Below, one piece after another: positions 17,332-26,214 of a stretch of 64,000 nt of DNA (positions are counted from its first letter, which is position 1; every line of letters starts with the position of its first letter). This DNA is from Bifidobacterium aquikefiri (lineage in GTDB: Bacteria; Actinomycetota; Actinomycetes; Actinomycetales; Bifidobacteriaceae), in assembly GCF_002259795.1 (NCBI RefSeq), contig NZ_MWXA01000001.1, forward strand, positions 1 to 64,000. Direction: 5' to 3'. The notes beneath the pieces are model-generated. The model was not told where the DNA came from. It ran no database searches and worked only from the letters and a program-made list of their open reading frames with translations. A program made the position numbers and the translations under genes.

Positions 17332-20300
17332 ACTCTGTCGGGCGTAACTCTCTCATTATGGCGTCTGGCACAGCAGCTTCCCGAATAACGGGGCAGATAC
17401 GAACGATTCTGCTTGCTGCCGCGCTGGGCACAACGGGAACCGCCATCAATGCGTACCAGACCGGTGCAATGATTCCACAGGTCATGTTCACGCTGATTTC
17501 AGGGGGTATCTTCAACGCCGTTCTCGTGCCGCAAATTGTGCGCACGCTCAAGTCGGAACATGCGCAGGAGCGGCTCAACAAGCTCATCACAACTGCAATT
17601 GTGCTCCTGCTTGGGTTGACGGTGCTTCTGATGTTTGGCACCTCTCTCTTGACTTCAATCTATCTCGATTCGCGATGGAATGGCCCACAGCGAGCTCTTG
17701 TAAACTCATTCACGCTCTGGTGCATGCCTCAGATATTCTTTTACGGTCTGTATACGGTTCTTGGCCAGTTGCTCGCAGCAAAAGGCAGATTCACGGCATA
17801 TGCGTGGAGTTCGGTAGGTGCAAACATCATCAGTTGCGCCGGATTCATCGTTTTCATCGTCATTTTCGGTAATGCTCAGTATCGGGACCTGGAGTTCTGG
17901 ACACCGATGAAAACCGCCCTGACGGCAGGAACCTGGACCATAGGTGTCGGCTTTCAGGCGTTGGTGTTGTTCTGGCCTTTGCTTCGCAGCGGTTTCAAGT
18001 TCAGATTCACATGGGGCATACGTGGCATCGGCTTACGGTCGATGGGCCCAATCGCGGCCTGGAGTCTGGGTGTCGTAGCTGTGAATCAGCTTGCGAATGT
18101 CATCAATGCGAGAATCACCAACGGCGCGCCGCTGGCGGGTCATGATCCATTCGGCATTGCGGGCAATGGCTCATACCAGAACGCCTATGCCCTCTATATT
18201 TTGCCGTATTCTCTGATAGCCGTTTCAGTGACCACTGCAATGTTCCCCAAGCTTTCGAAGGCCATCGCGGAGCATCGTATCGGCGATGCCCGAAGCGACC
18301 TCAGCCAGGCTCTGCGCAATGTTGGCCTGCTGATGATGTATTTTACCGTGGCGCTCATTGCCATGCCTGTACCCATCACCCGTGCCCTGCTGCCATCCGT
18401 TGACGTGCGAGAGGCAATTCTGATAGCACAGCCACTTGTGGGACTTTCCTGGGGACTCGTGGCGGTGAGTGCATTCCTGCTCATTCAGCGCACATTCTAT
18501 GCCTTTGAAGACGGAAGGAATCCGTTCATCTTCGCGCTCTTGTTCAACGCGTTGCAAGTCGTCATCGTGCTGGTTGCCACCACCCTCATCCCACCGACCG
18601 AGTGGACAAGCTGGGTTGGAATTTCGCTCTCACTGGGAGTCGTGATTGCATTCCCGTTCCTTGCCATCATGCTCAGAAAACGTTTCGGCGGCCACATGGA
18701 CGGCAAACGCATCTCGTTGACCTATATCAAATCGATTGCGGCTGGCGCAGTGGCGCTGATTGTCTGCAAAGTGCTCTATACCCCCGTCCTTCATCTCGTG
18801 GGTTCCGATGTCACGCGTTTCGACGGCCATATGAGCTGGTTGCAATCCATAATCATCTGCATCATCCTTGTCGCGATGCTTACGCTGGTATACGGCGGAT
18901 TGCTGGTAATGCTCAAAACCGAGGAGTTCACGAGCATGGTGGTGGGTGCGAAGAGCCGAATCTCATCGATGCTTGGCTCGGCATCCGCCTCGAAAGGCGT
19001 TGTTTCGACTGATGATGTGGGCGCGGAAGTTATCAACACCATTCCAGCACCCGATGTCATGCCTTCTTCAATACCAGTTTCGAGAGCTCGGGCACAAAAC
19101 ACGTGGGAAACATACACAATTCCTACGGAAAATTCTCAACCTTCGGGTAGTCACAACGTTAGAATGGCGAGAGAACCGGTTGGCAAAAAATCGGTGGGGC
19201 ATTCAGAAAGAACAGGGAGCATGAAACCAAAAGTTGGTGATACGTTCATTCACCGGTATACCTTGGTGGCTTCCTTGCGTGATGAACCGGGTCTGCAGGC
19301 ATGGAAGGCGACCGACAGAGTTCTTGCACGCGACTGCCAGCTCTTTATCGTCACCGACGAGACTCTGGTGTCTCAAATCAATACTTTTGCTTCAGGTCTG
19401 GCACTTCGTCACAATCGCCATTTCACGCCCGTCTATCACTTCAGCACACAGCAAGGTGTCGGGCTGCTCGTCACCGCACTCGATCCAGGAATATCCGTGT
19501 CCGATTATCTCGCTGGACCGGAAATGGCGACGCTGAGCTTCGAGGCCATGCGCACCATCATTGGTGAAGCCTGCGATGCTCTGATCAGTCTCAAGCAGGC
19601 TCATCTGATTGATGCGGCGGTTTCCGCAGATACCATTCGTCTCTCTGAATCAGGTATCTCTCTGGCTGCAGCTCCCATCAATACGATGCTTGAACATCCA
19701 CTGGCGCGCGTCTCAACACGTGAATCCTTCGAAGAGCTTGCAACCCGCCAATTATCAGGCGTTCTCTATGCGTTGCTCACACGAACTCCTGAAATTCGTG
19801 GCATGAAGTTCACCGAAGATTCGTTGCCATCAACCATGCCTGACGAATTCGACATCATTTGTAGACGCGGATTGCACATTACCGGTTCCGATGGTCGCGA
19901 GCCGATTCCCCTGATTACGCTCGCCGAGCTCTCGGCTCTTCTGGGAACATGGAGCCCTACAGCAGAGCTTTCAGACGAAGATATCGTCTGGCCCAAGGCC
20001 ATAGGCCGTCAATCGATCGAGCAGGTCGGCATCGTTCCAAGCCCCGATCTTCAGATTCTTGAGATTCCTGATTCCTTTGCACCTAAGGACGAAGCAAACA
20101 AAGAGTCAGTGGAGCCGAAATGGGCCGCAAACCAGCTGCTCTTCCCTGAAAGCAGCGAGGTGCAGCTGGTGCAGCCAAAACCCAGCGACGGGGATTTATT
20201 CTCTGCCTTTGATGACGGCGTCGGTACCCATCCACGAGCTTCCCATAGAACCAACCCATATGATGTCTCTCAGATCCGCGGTGACTCGCTCTCCAACACA

Positions 20301-21248
20301 GGCGATATTCCTGCAGACACTGGCAGCCTCGATCTTGGCGACCTTGATGACGGTTATGAAAGCGCGGACCGCCAGCGTCAAGTCGAACGGGTGCTTGACG
20401 AGCAAATGACTGCCACCATGCAGCCGCTTCCGCCAAGCTTTACACCAAAACCACGCGATTACACTCCTCGGGAGAAGTCTGAGACCCAATTCCGAGCTGA
20501 GCCAGAAGCACCAACAAGCGATGATTCATCCAGCGGTAAGATCATGGGCTTCCTCACCATGCGATCCATGGCGATCATCGTCGGCATCATTGCCATTCTT
20601 GTAGCTCTGTTCTTCGCGGTCAATGCACTGTTTGGCAATGTTGGCAGCGTTGGTGGATCGACTTCAGACACCAATAAATGGCCGGACATGTCGAATGTCA
20701 CCTTACCGGGTGTATCAAGTCCGACCGCCTCGACCAGTGGCTCCGGAAAATCGTCTGCAAGTCAATCATCAAGTGCTTCCTCAAGTGCAACAACTTCGAG
20801 CAAGGCTTCCAGCACCGCATCGAAGTCGAGCTCTGCTTCCAGCTCGGCAACTGTCGAGGCTGTGACTCATGCCGACAAGAATGCCAAGAAGGTTCCAGAC
20901 CCCGCGGTTCAAAACACCACTGCATATGCAACAGGAACCGAGACCTACATCAATCAGCCAGGCGGATTGCAAGGGCGAGGATGGTATATTCACCTCACCC
21001 AGGCCGAGAAGGTGTCTCGTCTGGTAATTTCGATTCGCCAATCAGGTGGCCAAGGCCAGATTTATGCGAATTCCACGTCGACGGCTCCAAATCAGGGAAG
21101 CCCTGTTGCACAATTCACCTTCGATGCGAGCGGAACAACCGAAGTCAAACTGGCCACGCCGGTCACCACTCAGGATCTGGTCGTATGGGTACCGCTGACC
21201 TCAACTCCTTCCGGCGGGCTCTTCTTCAACTCCGTCAAAGTGTACTGA
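17328..21248 (+). CDS. murJ: Lipid II flippase MurJ fused to a pseudokinase and an extracellular sensor-like domain
   Basis: The 1306-residue protein flips lipid-linked peptidoglycan precursor across the membrane. Residues about 1-540 form the MviN/MurJ core of 14 helices, beginning with SLIMASGTAASRITGQIRTILLAAALG. From about 631 (MKPKVGDTFIHRYTLVASL) to 885 a protein-kinase fold is recognisable, but the catalytic HRD is replaced by DAAVSADTI and there is no DFG, so it should be catalytically dead. A disordered acidic linker leads to a helix at about 1078-1103 (MAIIVGIIAILVALFFAVNALFG). A Ser-rich spacer and a C-terminal discoidin-like domain (about 1185-1306) follow. This matches the actinobacterial MviN architecture, in which the phosphorylated pseudokinase recruits FhaA. 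It overlaps DUF6049 by 4 bases. Confidence 0.95.
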   Translation: MNSVGRNSLIMASGTAASRITGQIRTILLAAALGTTGTAINAYQTGAMIPQVMFTLISGGIFNAVLVPQIVRTLKSEHAQERLNKLITTAIVLLLGLTVLLMFGTSLLTSIYLDSRWNGPQRALVNSFTLWCMPQIFFYGLYTVLGQLLAAKGRFTAYAWSSVGANIISCAGFIVFIVIFGNAQYRDLEFWTPMKTALTAGTWTIGVGFQALVLFWPLLRSGFKFRFTWGIRGIGLRSMGPIAAWSLGVVAVNQLANVINARITNGAPLAGHDPFGIAGNGSYQNAYALYILPYSLIAVSVTTAMFPKLSKAIAEHRIGDARSDLSQALRNVGLLMMYFTVALIAMPVPITRALLPSVDVREAILIAQPLVGLSWGLVAVSAFLLIQRTFYAFEDGRNPFIFALLFNALQVVIVLVATTLIPPTEWTSWVGISLSLGVVIAFPFLAIMLRKRFGGHMDGKRISLTYIKSIAAGAVALIVCKVLYTPVLHLVGSDVTRFDGHMSWLQSIIICIILVAMLTLVYGGLLVMLKTEEFTSMVVGAKSRISSMLGSASASKGVVSTDDVGAEVINTIPAPDVMPSSIPVSRARAQNTWETYTIPTENSQPSGSHNVRMAREPVGKKSVGHSERTGSMKPKVGDTFIHRYTLVASLRDEPGLQAWKATDRVLARDCQLFIVTDETLVSQINTFASGLALRHNRHFTPVYHFSTQQGVGLLVTALDPGISVSDYLAGPEMATLSFEAMRTIIGEACDALISLKQAHLIDAAVSADTIRLSESGISLAAAPINTMLEHPLARVSTRESFEELATRQLSGVLYALLTRTPEIRGMKFTEDSLPSTMPDEFDIICRRGLHITGSDGREPIPLITLAELSALLGTWSPTAELSDEDIVWPKAIGRQSIEQVGIVPSPDLQILEIPDSFAPKDEANKESVEPKWAANQLLFPESSEVQLVQPKPSDGDLFSAFDDGVGTHPRASHRTNPYDVSQIRGDSLSNTGDIPADTGSLDLGDLDDGYESADRQRQVERVLDEQMTATMQPLPPSFTPKPRDYTPREKSETQFRAEPEAPTSDDSSSGKIMGFLTMRSMAIIVGIIAILVALFFAVNALFGNVGSVGGSTSDTNKWPDMSNVTLPGVSSPTASTSGSGKSSASQSSSASSSATTSSKASSTASKSSSASSSATVEAVTHADKNAKKVPDPAVQNTTAYATGTETYINQPGGLQGRGWYIHLTQAEKVSRLVISIRQSGGQGQIYANSTSTAPNQGSPVAQFTFDASGTTEVKLATPVTTQDLVVWVPLTSTPSGGLFFNSVKVY

Positions 21249-21322
21249 AGTCGTAATAGCTTCCTTGCAGAGTCCCTGCGACCTGCAGTTTGTAATACAG
21301 TATGAAATCAACGTGTGGCATC

Positions 21323-21336
21323 ATGCTTGCAAGCAT
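21323..21336. promoter_or_regulatory. Perfect palindrome upstream of the aminotransferase gene
   Basis: ATGCTTGCAAGCAT is a perfect 14-bp palindrome 74 bases before the aminotransferase start, in a 160-base gap after murJ. It lies just downstream of TACAGT (21296-21301), a possible -10 element, so it could be an operator. Confidence 0.45.
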
Positions 21337-21409
21337 CGGGGTCCTGTATTTCGCAGTCTCGTTGCGATGCCAGCAATGTGCCAAGTCTTAAGTGGGAAGG
21401 CCAGCAATC

Positions 21410-22729
21410 ATGTCGGATAATCGAGATATCCCATCGAAGGTCATCAAGAACGACCCTTGGTTCGGTAGTTACGCCGATCGAGCAGAAGCGATGCGAGCAT
21501 CCGAAATCCGAGCCCTGTTTGCGGTGGCCAGCCGCCCTGAGGTGGTCTCTCTGGCTGGTGGCATGCCCTATCTTGACCGTATGCCTTTCGATGAATTGGC
21601 CCCTCTCTTGGCAAAAATGCTCAAGGACAAGGGAGACGTAGCATGGCAATACGGCTCCGCACAAGGTGATCCGCATCTGCGTGAAGACGTGTTGCAGATC
21701 ATGGAACTTGAGAATATCACCGACGCGCAGCCTGATGATGTGGTCATCGTCAATGGTTCGCAATCTGGACTTGATCTGATAACAAGAATCATGTGCAATC
21801 CTGGCGATTCCATTTTGGCCGAAGCGCCAAACTATGTTGGCGCTCTAGGTGTCTTCCAATCGTTCCAGGTTCAAGTGGTCAATGTGCTGCTCGATGAGAA
21901 TGGTCTGATTCCTGAAGCCTTTGAACAGGCAATCATCGAACAGCGAGCACTTGGGCACCCCGTTAAATTCCTCTATACGGTACCGAACTTTCATAACCCC
22001 GCCGGTGCCACCATGAGCATCGAACGCCGTCCAAAGGTGCTTGAGATCGCTCGCAAATATCACGTGCTGATCGTTGAGGACAACCCCTATGGTCTGCTGA
22101 GCTTCGAAGGCAAGACCTATCCTGCACTTCGTTCGATGGATTCCGAGAATGTCGTCTACCTGAGCAGCTTCTCCAAGATCATAGCTCCGGGAATGCGCGT
22201 CGCCTGGATGGTGGCTCCTCCGGGAATCCGCCATAAATTGGTGCTTGCGAATGAATCTGCAATTCTCTGCCCGTCGAACATGAGCCAGATGACCATCACT
22301 ACCTATCTTGATAACTTTGATTGGAAGGCTCAGATCAATGACTATCGTGGCATGTATAAGGAACGCTGCGATACCATGGATGCTGCGCTGAAGAAATATC
22401 TGCCGTATTGCTCCTGGCACAAACCCAAGGGTGGCTTCTACATCTGGCTCAAGATTCCAGAAGGACTTGATTCGCGGGCGATGCTGCCTCGTGCCATCAC
22501 CGCGAAGGTCGCCTACGTTGCCGGCACGGCATTCTATGACAATGGCGAAGGCACGGATCATATGCGCCTCTCATTCTGCTATCCAACTCCAACCCGCATC
22601 ACCGAAGGGATTCGCAGACTTTCCACCGTCATCGATGCAGACAGGGAGACGGCGGAACTCTTTGGAACCACTGGCAAGCCAGATCCCGATCCACGCGATG
22701 TGGAATATCCAGGTCCTGCAGCCCACTGA
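21410..22729 (+). CDS. PLP-dependent aminotransferase, class I/II
   Basis: The 439-residue fold type I aminotransferase is related to 2-aminoadipate/aromatic aminotransferases (LysN/MocR catalytic-domain group). Visible are VVSLAGGMPYLDRMP (N-terminal substrate gate), WQYGSAQGDPHLRE, IVNGSQSGLDLI (PLP phosphate), EAPNYVGALGVFQ, and PNFHNPAGATMS. EDNPYGLLSFEG and the Schiff-base lysine in LSSFSKIIAPGMRVAW also fit, as does the C-terminal RLSFCYPTP carboxylate-binding Arg. ATG 21410 follows GGGAAGG closely. There is no helix-turn-helix domain, so it is an enzyme rather than a MocR regulator. The substrate cannot be read from sequence. It lies between murJ and ddl, in the place where many actinobacteria carry sigM. 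Confidence 0.87.
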   Translation: MSDNRDIPSKVIKNDPWFGSYADRAEAMRASEIRALFAVASRPEVVSLAGGMPYLDRMPFDELAPLLAKMLKDKGDVAWQYGSAQGDPHLREDVLQIMELENITDAQPDDVVIVNGSQSGLDLITRIMCNPGDSILAEAPNYVGALGVFQSFQVQVVNVLLDENGLIPEAFEQAIIEQRALGHPVKFLYTVPNFHNPAGATMSIERRPKVLEIARKYHVLIVEDNPYGLLSFEGKTYPALRSMDSENVVYLSSFSKIIAPGMRVAWMVAPPGIRHKLVLANESAILCPSNMSQMTITTYLDNFDWKAQINDYRGMYKERCDTMDAALKKYLPYCSWHKPKGGFYIWLKIPEGLDSRAMLPRAITAKVAYVAGTAFYDNGEGTDHMRLSFCYPTPTRITEGIRRLSTVIDADRETAELFGTTGKPDPDPRDVEYPGPAAH

Positions 22730-22799
22730 TCGCTTGAGTCATAGTCATTAACAATTTCGAATAGTTTTTGTGAGGAAACAGCCTAGAAAGGCAAAGGTC

Positions 22800-23897
22800 A
22801 TGGTCAACAGGGTAAGCAAGCCGGATGCCGCACACACCGATGCAGTGCATGCTGTAACTGATGGGGACTCAGAGAAAGTCGTGGCTTCCGCCGCGAAGCC
22901 ATCACATCATGTACTTTCCGCGGAAGAACGGAAAAATAGCTCTATTCTCGTTATTTGCGGCGGTTTGAGTCACGAACGCGATGTGTCATTAAGTTCAGGT
23001 CACCGAGTTGCGGGCTTTTTGGAAGACGCTGGCTGGACAGTTCAGCTTCACGATATGGACAGCGAGCTACTCGATTATCTCAGCAACCCAGAAACACACC
23101 CCGATGTTGTCTGGCCACTCCTGCATGGTGCGAATGGTGAGGACGGGTCTATACGCGACATTCTCGAAATGGAGGATGTCCCCTACGTAGGTTCGCGAGC
23201 CAAGGCTTCGAGAACTGCCTGGAGCAAGCCAATTGCCAAGAATGTTGTGCGTAAGGCCGGCTTGCACACACCTCATTCGGTTACCTTGCCAGAATCCATG
23301 TTTCGTGAGCTTGGTGCCACGAAAGTCATTGACCTGCTTGTCAATTCCGTTGGGCTTCCGCTCTTCATCAAGCCCACGATGGGTGGTTCCGCTATGGGAT
23401 GCACACTGGTCACGGATGCTGAGCAGCTTCCCCAGGCCATGGTGAGTTGCTTTGCCTATGGGAATGTGGCACTCGTCGAAAAGGCTGTCGTAGGTACTGA
23501 GGTTTCCGTTTCTGTGCTCGAAGTCGATGGGGATGCCGTCGCTCTTCCACCTCTCGAGATTGACACGCCCAACGGCACCTATGACTATGATGCTCGCTAT
23601 ACGCCTGGTCCCACTGAATTCTTCATTCCAGCGCGCGTCGAACGTTCGATACTGGATGAATTGCGAGCTGAAGCATTGACAGCTCACAAGGCATTGGGGC
23701 TTCGTGACATTTCAAGAACGGACTTCATTGTCGACAAGGATGGCGTGCCACAATTCCTTGAGTCGAACGTGACGCCTGGCATGACGGATACCTCACTACT
23801 GCCGGAATCGGCGCTTGCGGCGGGCTACCATTTGGCAGATCTATATTCGAGCATGGTTGAATCCGTTCTCTCTCAAAATCGCCACAGGGGGGCATAG
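22800..23897 (+). CDS. ddl: D-alanine--D-alanine ligase
   Basis: This ATP-grasp ligase makes the D-Ala-D-Ala dipeptide that ends the peptidoglycan stem, in the cytoplasm. The 365-residue protein starts at ATG 22800, with an extended hydrophilic leader of about 50 residues before ILVICGGLSHERDVSLSSG, which carries the conserved Glu-His pair of the family. Other motifs are WPLLHGANGEDGSIRD, YVGSRAKASRTAWSKPIAK, PLFIKPTMGGSAMGCTLV (ATP-binding), and the metal site FLESNVTPGMTDTSLLPES. The usual second metal residue pattern is E-x-N, which is present. Its location beside murJ places precursor synthesis and export together. Confidence 0.9.
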   Translation: MVNRVSKPDAAHTDAVHAVTDGDSEKVVASAAKPSHHVLSAEERKNSSILVICGGLSHERDVSLSSGHRVAGFLEDAGWTVQLHDMDSELLDYLSNPETHPDVVWPLLHGANGEDGSIRDILEMEDVPYVGSRAKASRTAWSKPIAKNVVRKAGLHTPHSVTLPESMFRELGATKVIDLLVNSVGLPLFIKPTMGGSAMGCTLVTDAEQLPQAMVSCFAYGNVALVEKAVVGTEVSVSVLEVDGDAVALPPLEIDTPNGTYDYDARYTPGPTEFFIPARVERSILDELRAEALTAHKALGLRDISRTDFIVDKDGVPQFLESNVTPGMTDTSLLPESALAAGYHLADLYSSMVESVLSQNRHRGA

Positions 23898-24040
23898 AAG
23901 GTCTTACGGGCTGTCTTCGTGTCGATCCCAAGCATCCATACCTTATTCGTCGAGTAGACAACATTGATATACTTCATATGAGCGTTATGGCTTTCACGCT
24001 GAGCACATCACTGTCGACGTAGAGAAATGCGGTTATTGTT

Positions 24041-25078
24041 ATGGTCATGACTGAAGAATCACGCGACGTAATTATAATTGGATCCGGGCCTGCCGGGTAC
24101 ACCGCTGCACTCTATCTCGCCAGAGCAGGCCACCGTCCCTTGGTTCTTGCGGGAGCTCTGACTCCAGGGGGCCAATTGGTGAATACCACCTCGGTGGAAA
24201 ACTTCCCGGGGTTCCCCGATGGCATTCTTGGGCCGGATCTTATGGACAGGATGCACGATCAGGCAGAGAAGTTTGGGGCGCAGATCGAGTATGAGGATGT
24301 CGTTTCAGTCGATTTTGCTGCAGCTGACGGTTTGAAACACATCACAACCGACTCGGGGACGAGCTATGCGGCACGCGCTGTTGTGGTGGCGACCGGTGCC
24401 CAATACAAAAAACTCGGGATTCCCGGAGAGATCGAATATTCTGGCCGTGGTGTCTCATACTGTGCCACCTGCGACGGATTCTTTTTCAAGGACAAGCCCA
24501 TCGTCGTCGTCGGAGGCGGCGACTCTGCGATGGAAGAGGCGGACTTCCTGGCCGGCTATGGTTCTTCAGTGACGCTTATCCATCGCCGGAACACGTTCCG
24601 CGCATCGACAATCATGGCGGATCGGGTGATGAACAACCCCAAGATCACCGTCGTCTATGACAGCATCGTGAGCGCAGTGCACGGCGATGAGAGCGGCGCA
24701 CACAGTGTCGAAATCACCAATGTTGTCAGTGGAGAGACCAGCACCATTGAGGCGAATGGCGTATTTGTGGCCATTGGAAGCACTCCAGAGACGGCATTCC
24801 TCACAGGCGCGCTCCACACGGATGCCGATGGATATATCACCGTCGAACCTGATCGCACTCGTACATCCGTACCTGGCGTTTTCGCAGCGGGAGATGCCGT
24901 CGATCGCGTGTATCGCCAGGCTGTATCTGCGGCAGGGATGGGTTGCAGAGCCGCCCTTGACGCACAGAACTATCTCAATGGCCTTCCCCAGACCGGCAGC
25001 GCCAAGAACGCCAAGGCTGGCGTTGGAGGCAACGCTGAAGTGGCTGCAGAAGCCAGTGCAAATGCGACTGCTGCATGA
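24041..25078 (+). CDS. trxB: Thioredoxin reductase
   Basis: This NADPH- and FAD-dependent enzyme reduces thioredoxin in the cytoplasm. The 345-residue protein has FAD-binding IIIGSGPAGYTAALYLARAG, GGQLVNTTSVENFPGFPDG, and the redox-active CATC pair in YCATCDGFFF. NADPH-binding VVVGGGDSAMEEADFLAGYG with HRRNTFRAS and the C-terminal FAD motif GVFAAGDAVDRVYRQAVSAAGMG are also present. The last about 35 residues are Ala-rich and not part of the fold. ATG 24041 or 24047 may be used. trxB near parAB and murJ is standard in actinobacteria, but no thioredoxin gene follows here. Confidence 0.96.
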   Translation: MVMTEESRDVIIIGSGPAGYTAALYLARAGHRPLVLAGALTPGGQLVNTTSVENFPGFPDGILGPDLMDRMHDQAEKFGAQIEYEDVVSVDFAAADGLKHITTDSGTSYAARAVVVATGAQYKKLGIPGEIEYSGRGVSYCATCDGFFFKDKPIVVVGGGDSAMEEADFLAGYGSSVTLIHRRNTFRASTIMADRVMNNPKITVVYDSIVSAVHGDESGAHSVEITNVVSGETSTIEANGVFVAIGSTPETAFLTGALHTDADGYITVEPDRTRTSVPGVFAAGDAVDRVYRQAVSAAGMGCRAALDAQNYLNGLPQTGSAKNAKAGVGGNAEVAAEASANATAA

Positions 25079-25109
25079 CTACTGCTGCATGTTGAGGGTT
25101 GACGTGCGG

Positions 25110-25745
25110 TCACGCGTATGCTGAGGCAATGCCAAGCCAGGTGTGGCGGTTGCGCCACCAACACCATCCGAGTTTGGGTGCACCCCGGCGTTCGCGCCCA
25201 TCGCGCCCCGTTCCTGAGCTGATCCACAGTGCCGGTGTACGCGAGTCGTAGACAACCTCGCCTGAGCGCTGGATCCGTTTGACCTTGCGCGAACCGATCG
25301 TCATGAAGCATGAGTTCGCTTCAATGATTGCGGGAGTGCTCAGCGCCCAACTCAGTCCCTCCTGAAGCGTGAGAGGGCGCCGGTGTGAAGCTTCAAACTG
25401 AACAAGTGCCTCTTGGGGAGAGACATTGTGTAGGTCGTCACCACGTCTCACTCCACGAACCAGATACAGCGGAGCATCTGGTAGGTTGATTCCAGCCGGA
25501 GTGAACTCGTCCACGTCAGTCATGTCTCCAACGACGAAACCCTTCTTCCCGTTGAGTGTCAGCAAGGGAGCAAGCTCAGACGCCGCGAACCACCGCTGGT
25601 GCAACGCAACCAGTCCCTCGGATCCCTCGGCCCGCAATGCTGCGACGGCAGTGCGCACGTCGGCTTTATTGTTGTGGGCGAACGCAAGAACCCCCGCATT
25701 TTCGAGAACATCCAACTGCTCAGCAATCGTACGCATAGGTATCAT
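25110..25745 (-). CDS. DUF5701 family protein
   Basis: The 211-residue protein starts at ATG 25745 behind a strong AAGGAG. Recognisable DUF5701 features are the N-terminal EQLDVLENAGVLAF region, GKKGFVVGDMTDVDEFTPAGI, PLYLVRGVRRGDDLHNVSP, PLTLQEGLSWALSTPAI, and the near-terminal ALWISSGTGRDGRERRGAPKLGWCWWRNRHTWLG. There is no signal peptide or membrane helix, so it is presumably cytoplasmic. The family is common in actinobacteria and its biochemical role is not established. It converges on trxB with 31 bases between the stops and no clear terminator. Confidence 0.82.
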   Translation of the reverse strand: MIPMRTIAEQLDVLENAGVLAFAHNNKADVRTAVAALRAEGSEGLVALHQRWFAASELAPLLTLNGKKGFVVGDMTDVDEFTPAGINLPDAPLYLVRGVRRGDDLHNVSPQEALVQFEASHRRPLTLQEGLSWALSTPAIIEANSCFMTIGSRKVKRIQRSGEVVYDSRTPALWISSGTGRDGRERRGAPKLGWCWWRNRHTWLGIASAYA

Positions 25746-26135
25746 CGCATTCTCCTTCCTTCTCTTCGCTTGCCACCATCACGGTTAGGCAAAATCGTGC
25801 AAGCCTGCGATACGAACGACCCTCAAGAGGCGCGAAGACTATAACTGTGGCTTGAATCAGTTACCAACGGCCGGACCAGAACCAGAGAGCAGCACCAGTT
25901 ACTGAGCCAGTTACTCGACCTCGGCCCCAGGAGCACCGCATGGTATGCGGCACATGTCGGCCCGACGGTTTCAGTTCCTGACGGCAATTCGCGAGCAAAC
26001 GTTGCTCACGCAATACCGTTTGGTCACGCAATACCGCTGGTTGCGCAATTTTCGCCGCCACAAGTTTCATAGTGGCTATCTCACTTGACGACCCATATTT
26101 CTTCAGAGCTGTGCCGTGCCATATTTCGTTTTACA
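25746..26135. other. Gene-free stretch with short direct repeats
   Basis: No gene is supported. TCACGCAATACCG occurs twice (26006-26018 and 26024-26036) and CCAGTTACT twice (near 25894 and 25907). GAGCAAACGTTGCTC at 25993-26007 is an interrupted palindrome. A 69-codon minus-strand frame at 25861-26070 has no ribosome site and no recognisable product. The stretch may be decayed DNA. Confidence 0.4.
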
Positions 26136-26203
26136 GTGCTATACAGTGTTAGGTTATAGAGTGCCATTCATTGCTATACTACGTAATATACATTGTATAG
26201 CAC
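26136..26203. promoter_or_regulatory. Clustered operator of the TetR gene
   Basis: Two 14-base sequences, GTGCTATACAGTGT (26136-26149) and, inverted, ACATTGTATAGCAC (26190-26203), match at 13 of 14 positions. A third partial copy, GCTATAC (26173-26179), pairs with GTATAGC (26195-26201). The cluster ends 11 bases before the TetR start codon and overlaps its ribosome site region, as expected for autorepression. A TATACT at 26175-26180 could be the -10 element. Confidence 0.65.
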
Positions 26204-26214
26204 AAAGGAGCAAG

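Noticed and set aside
25861-26070. 69-codon minus-strand frame before the TetR region
   Set aside because: No ribosome site and repeat-rich DNA; nothing protein-like beyond an open frame.
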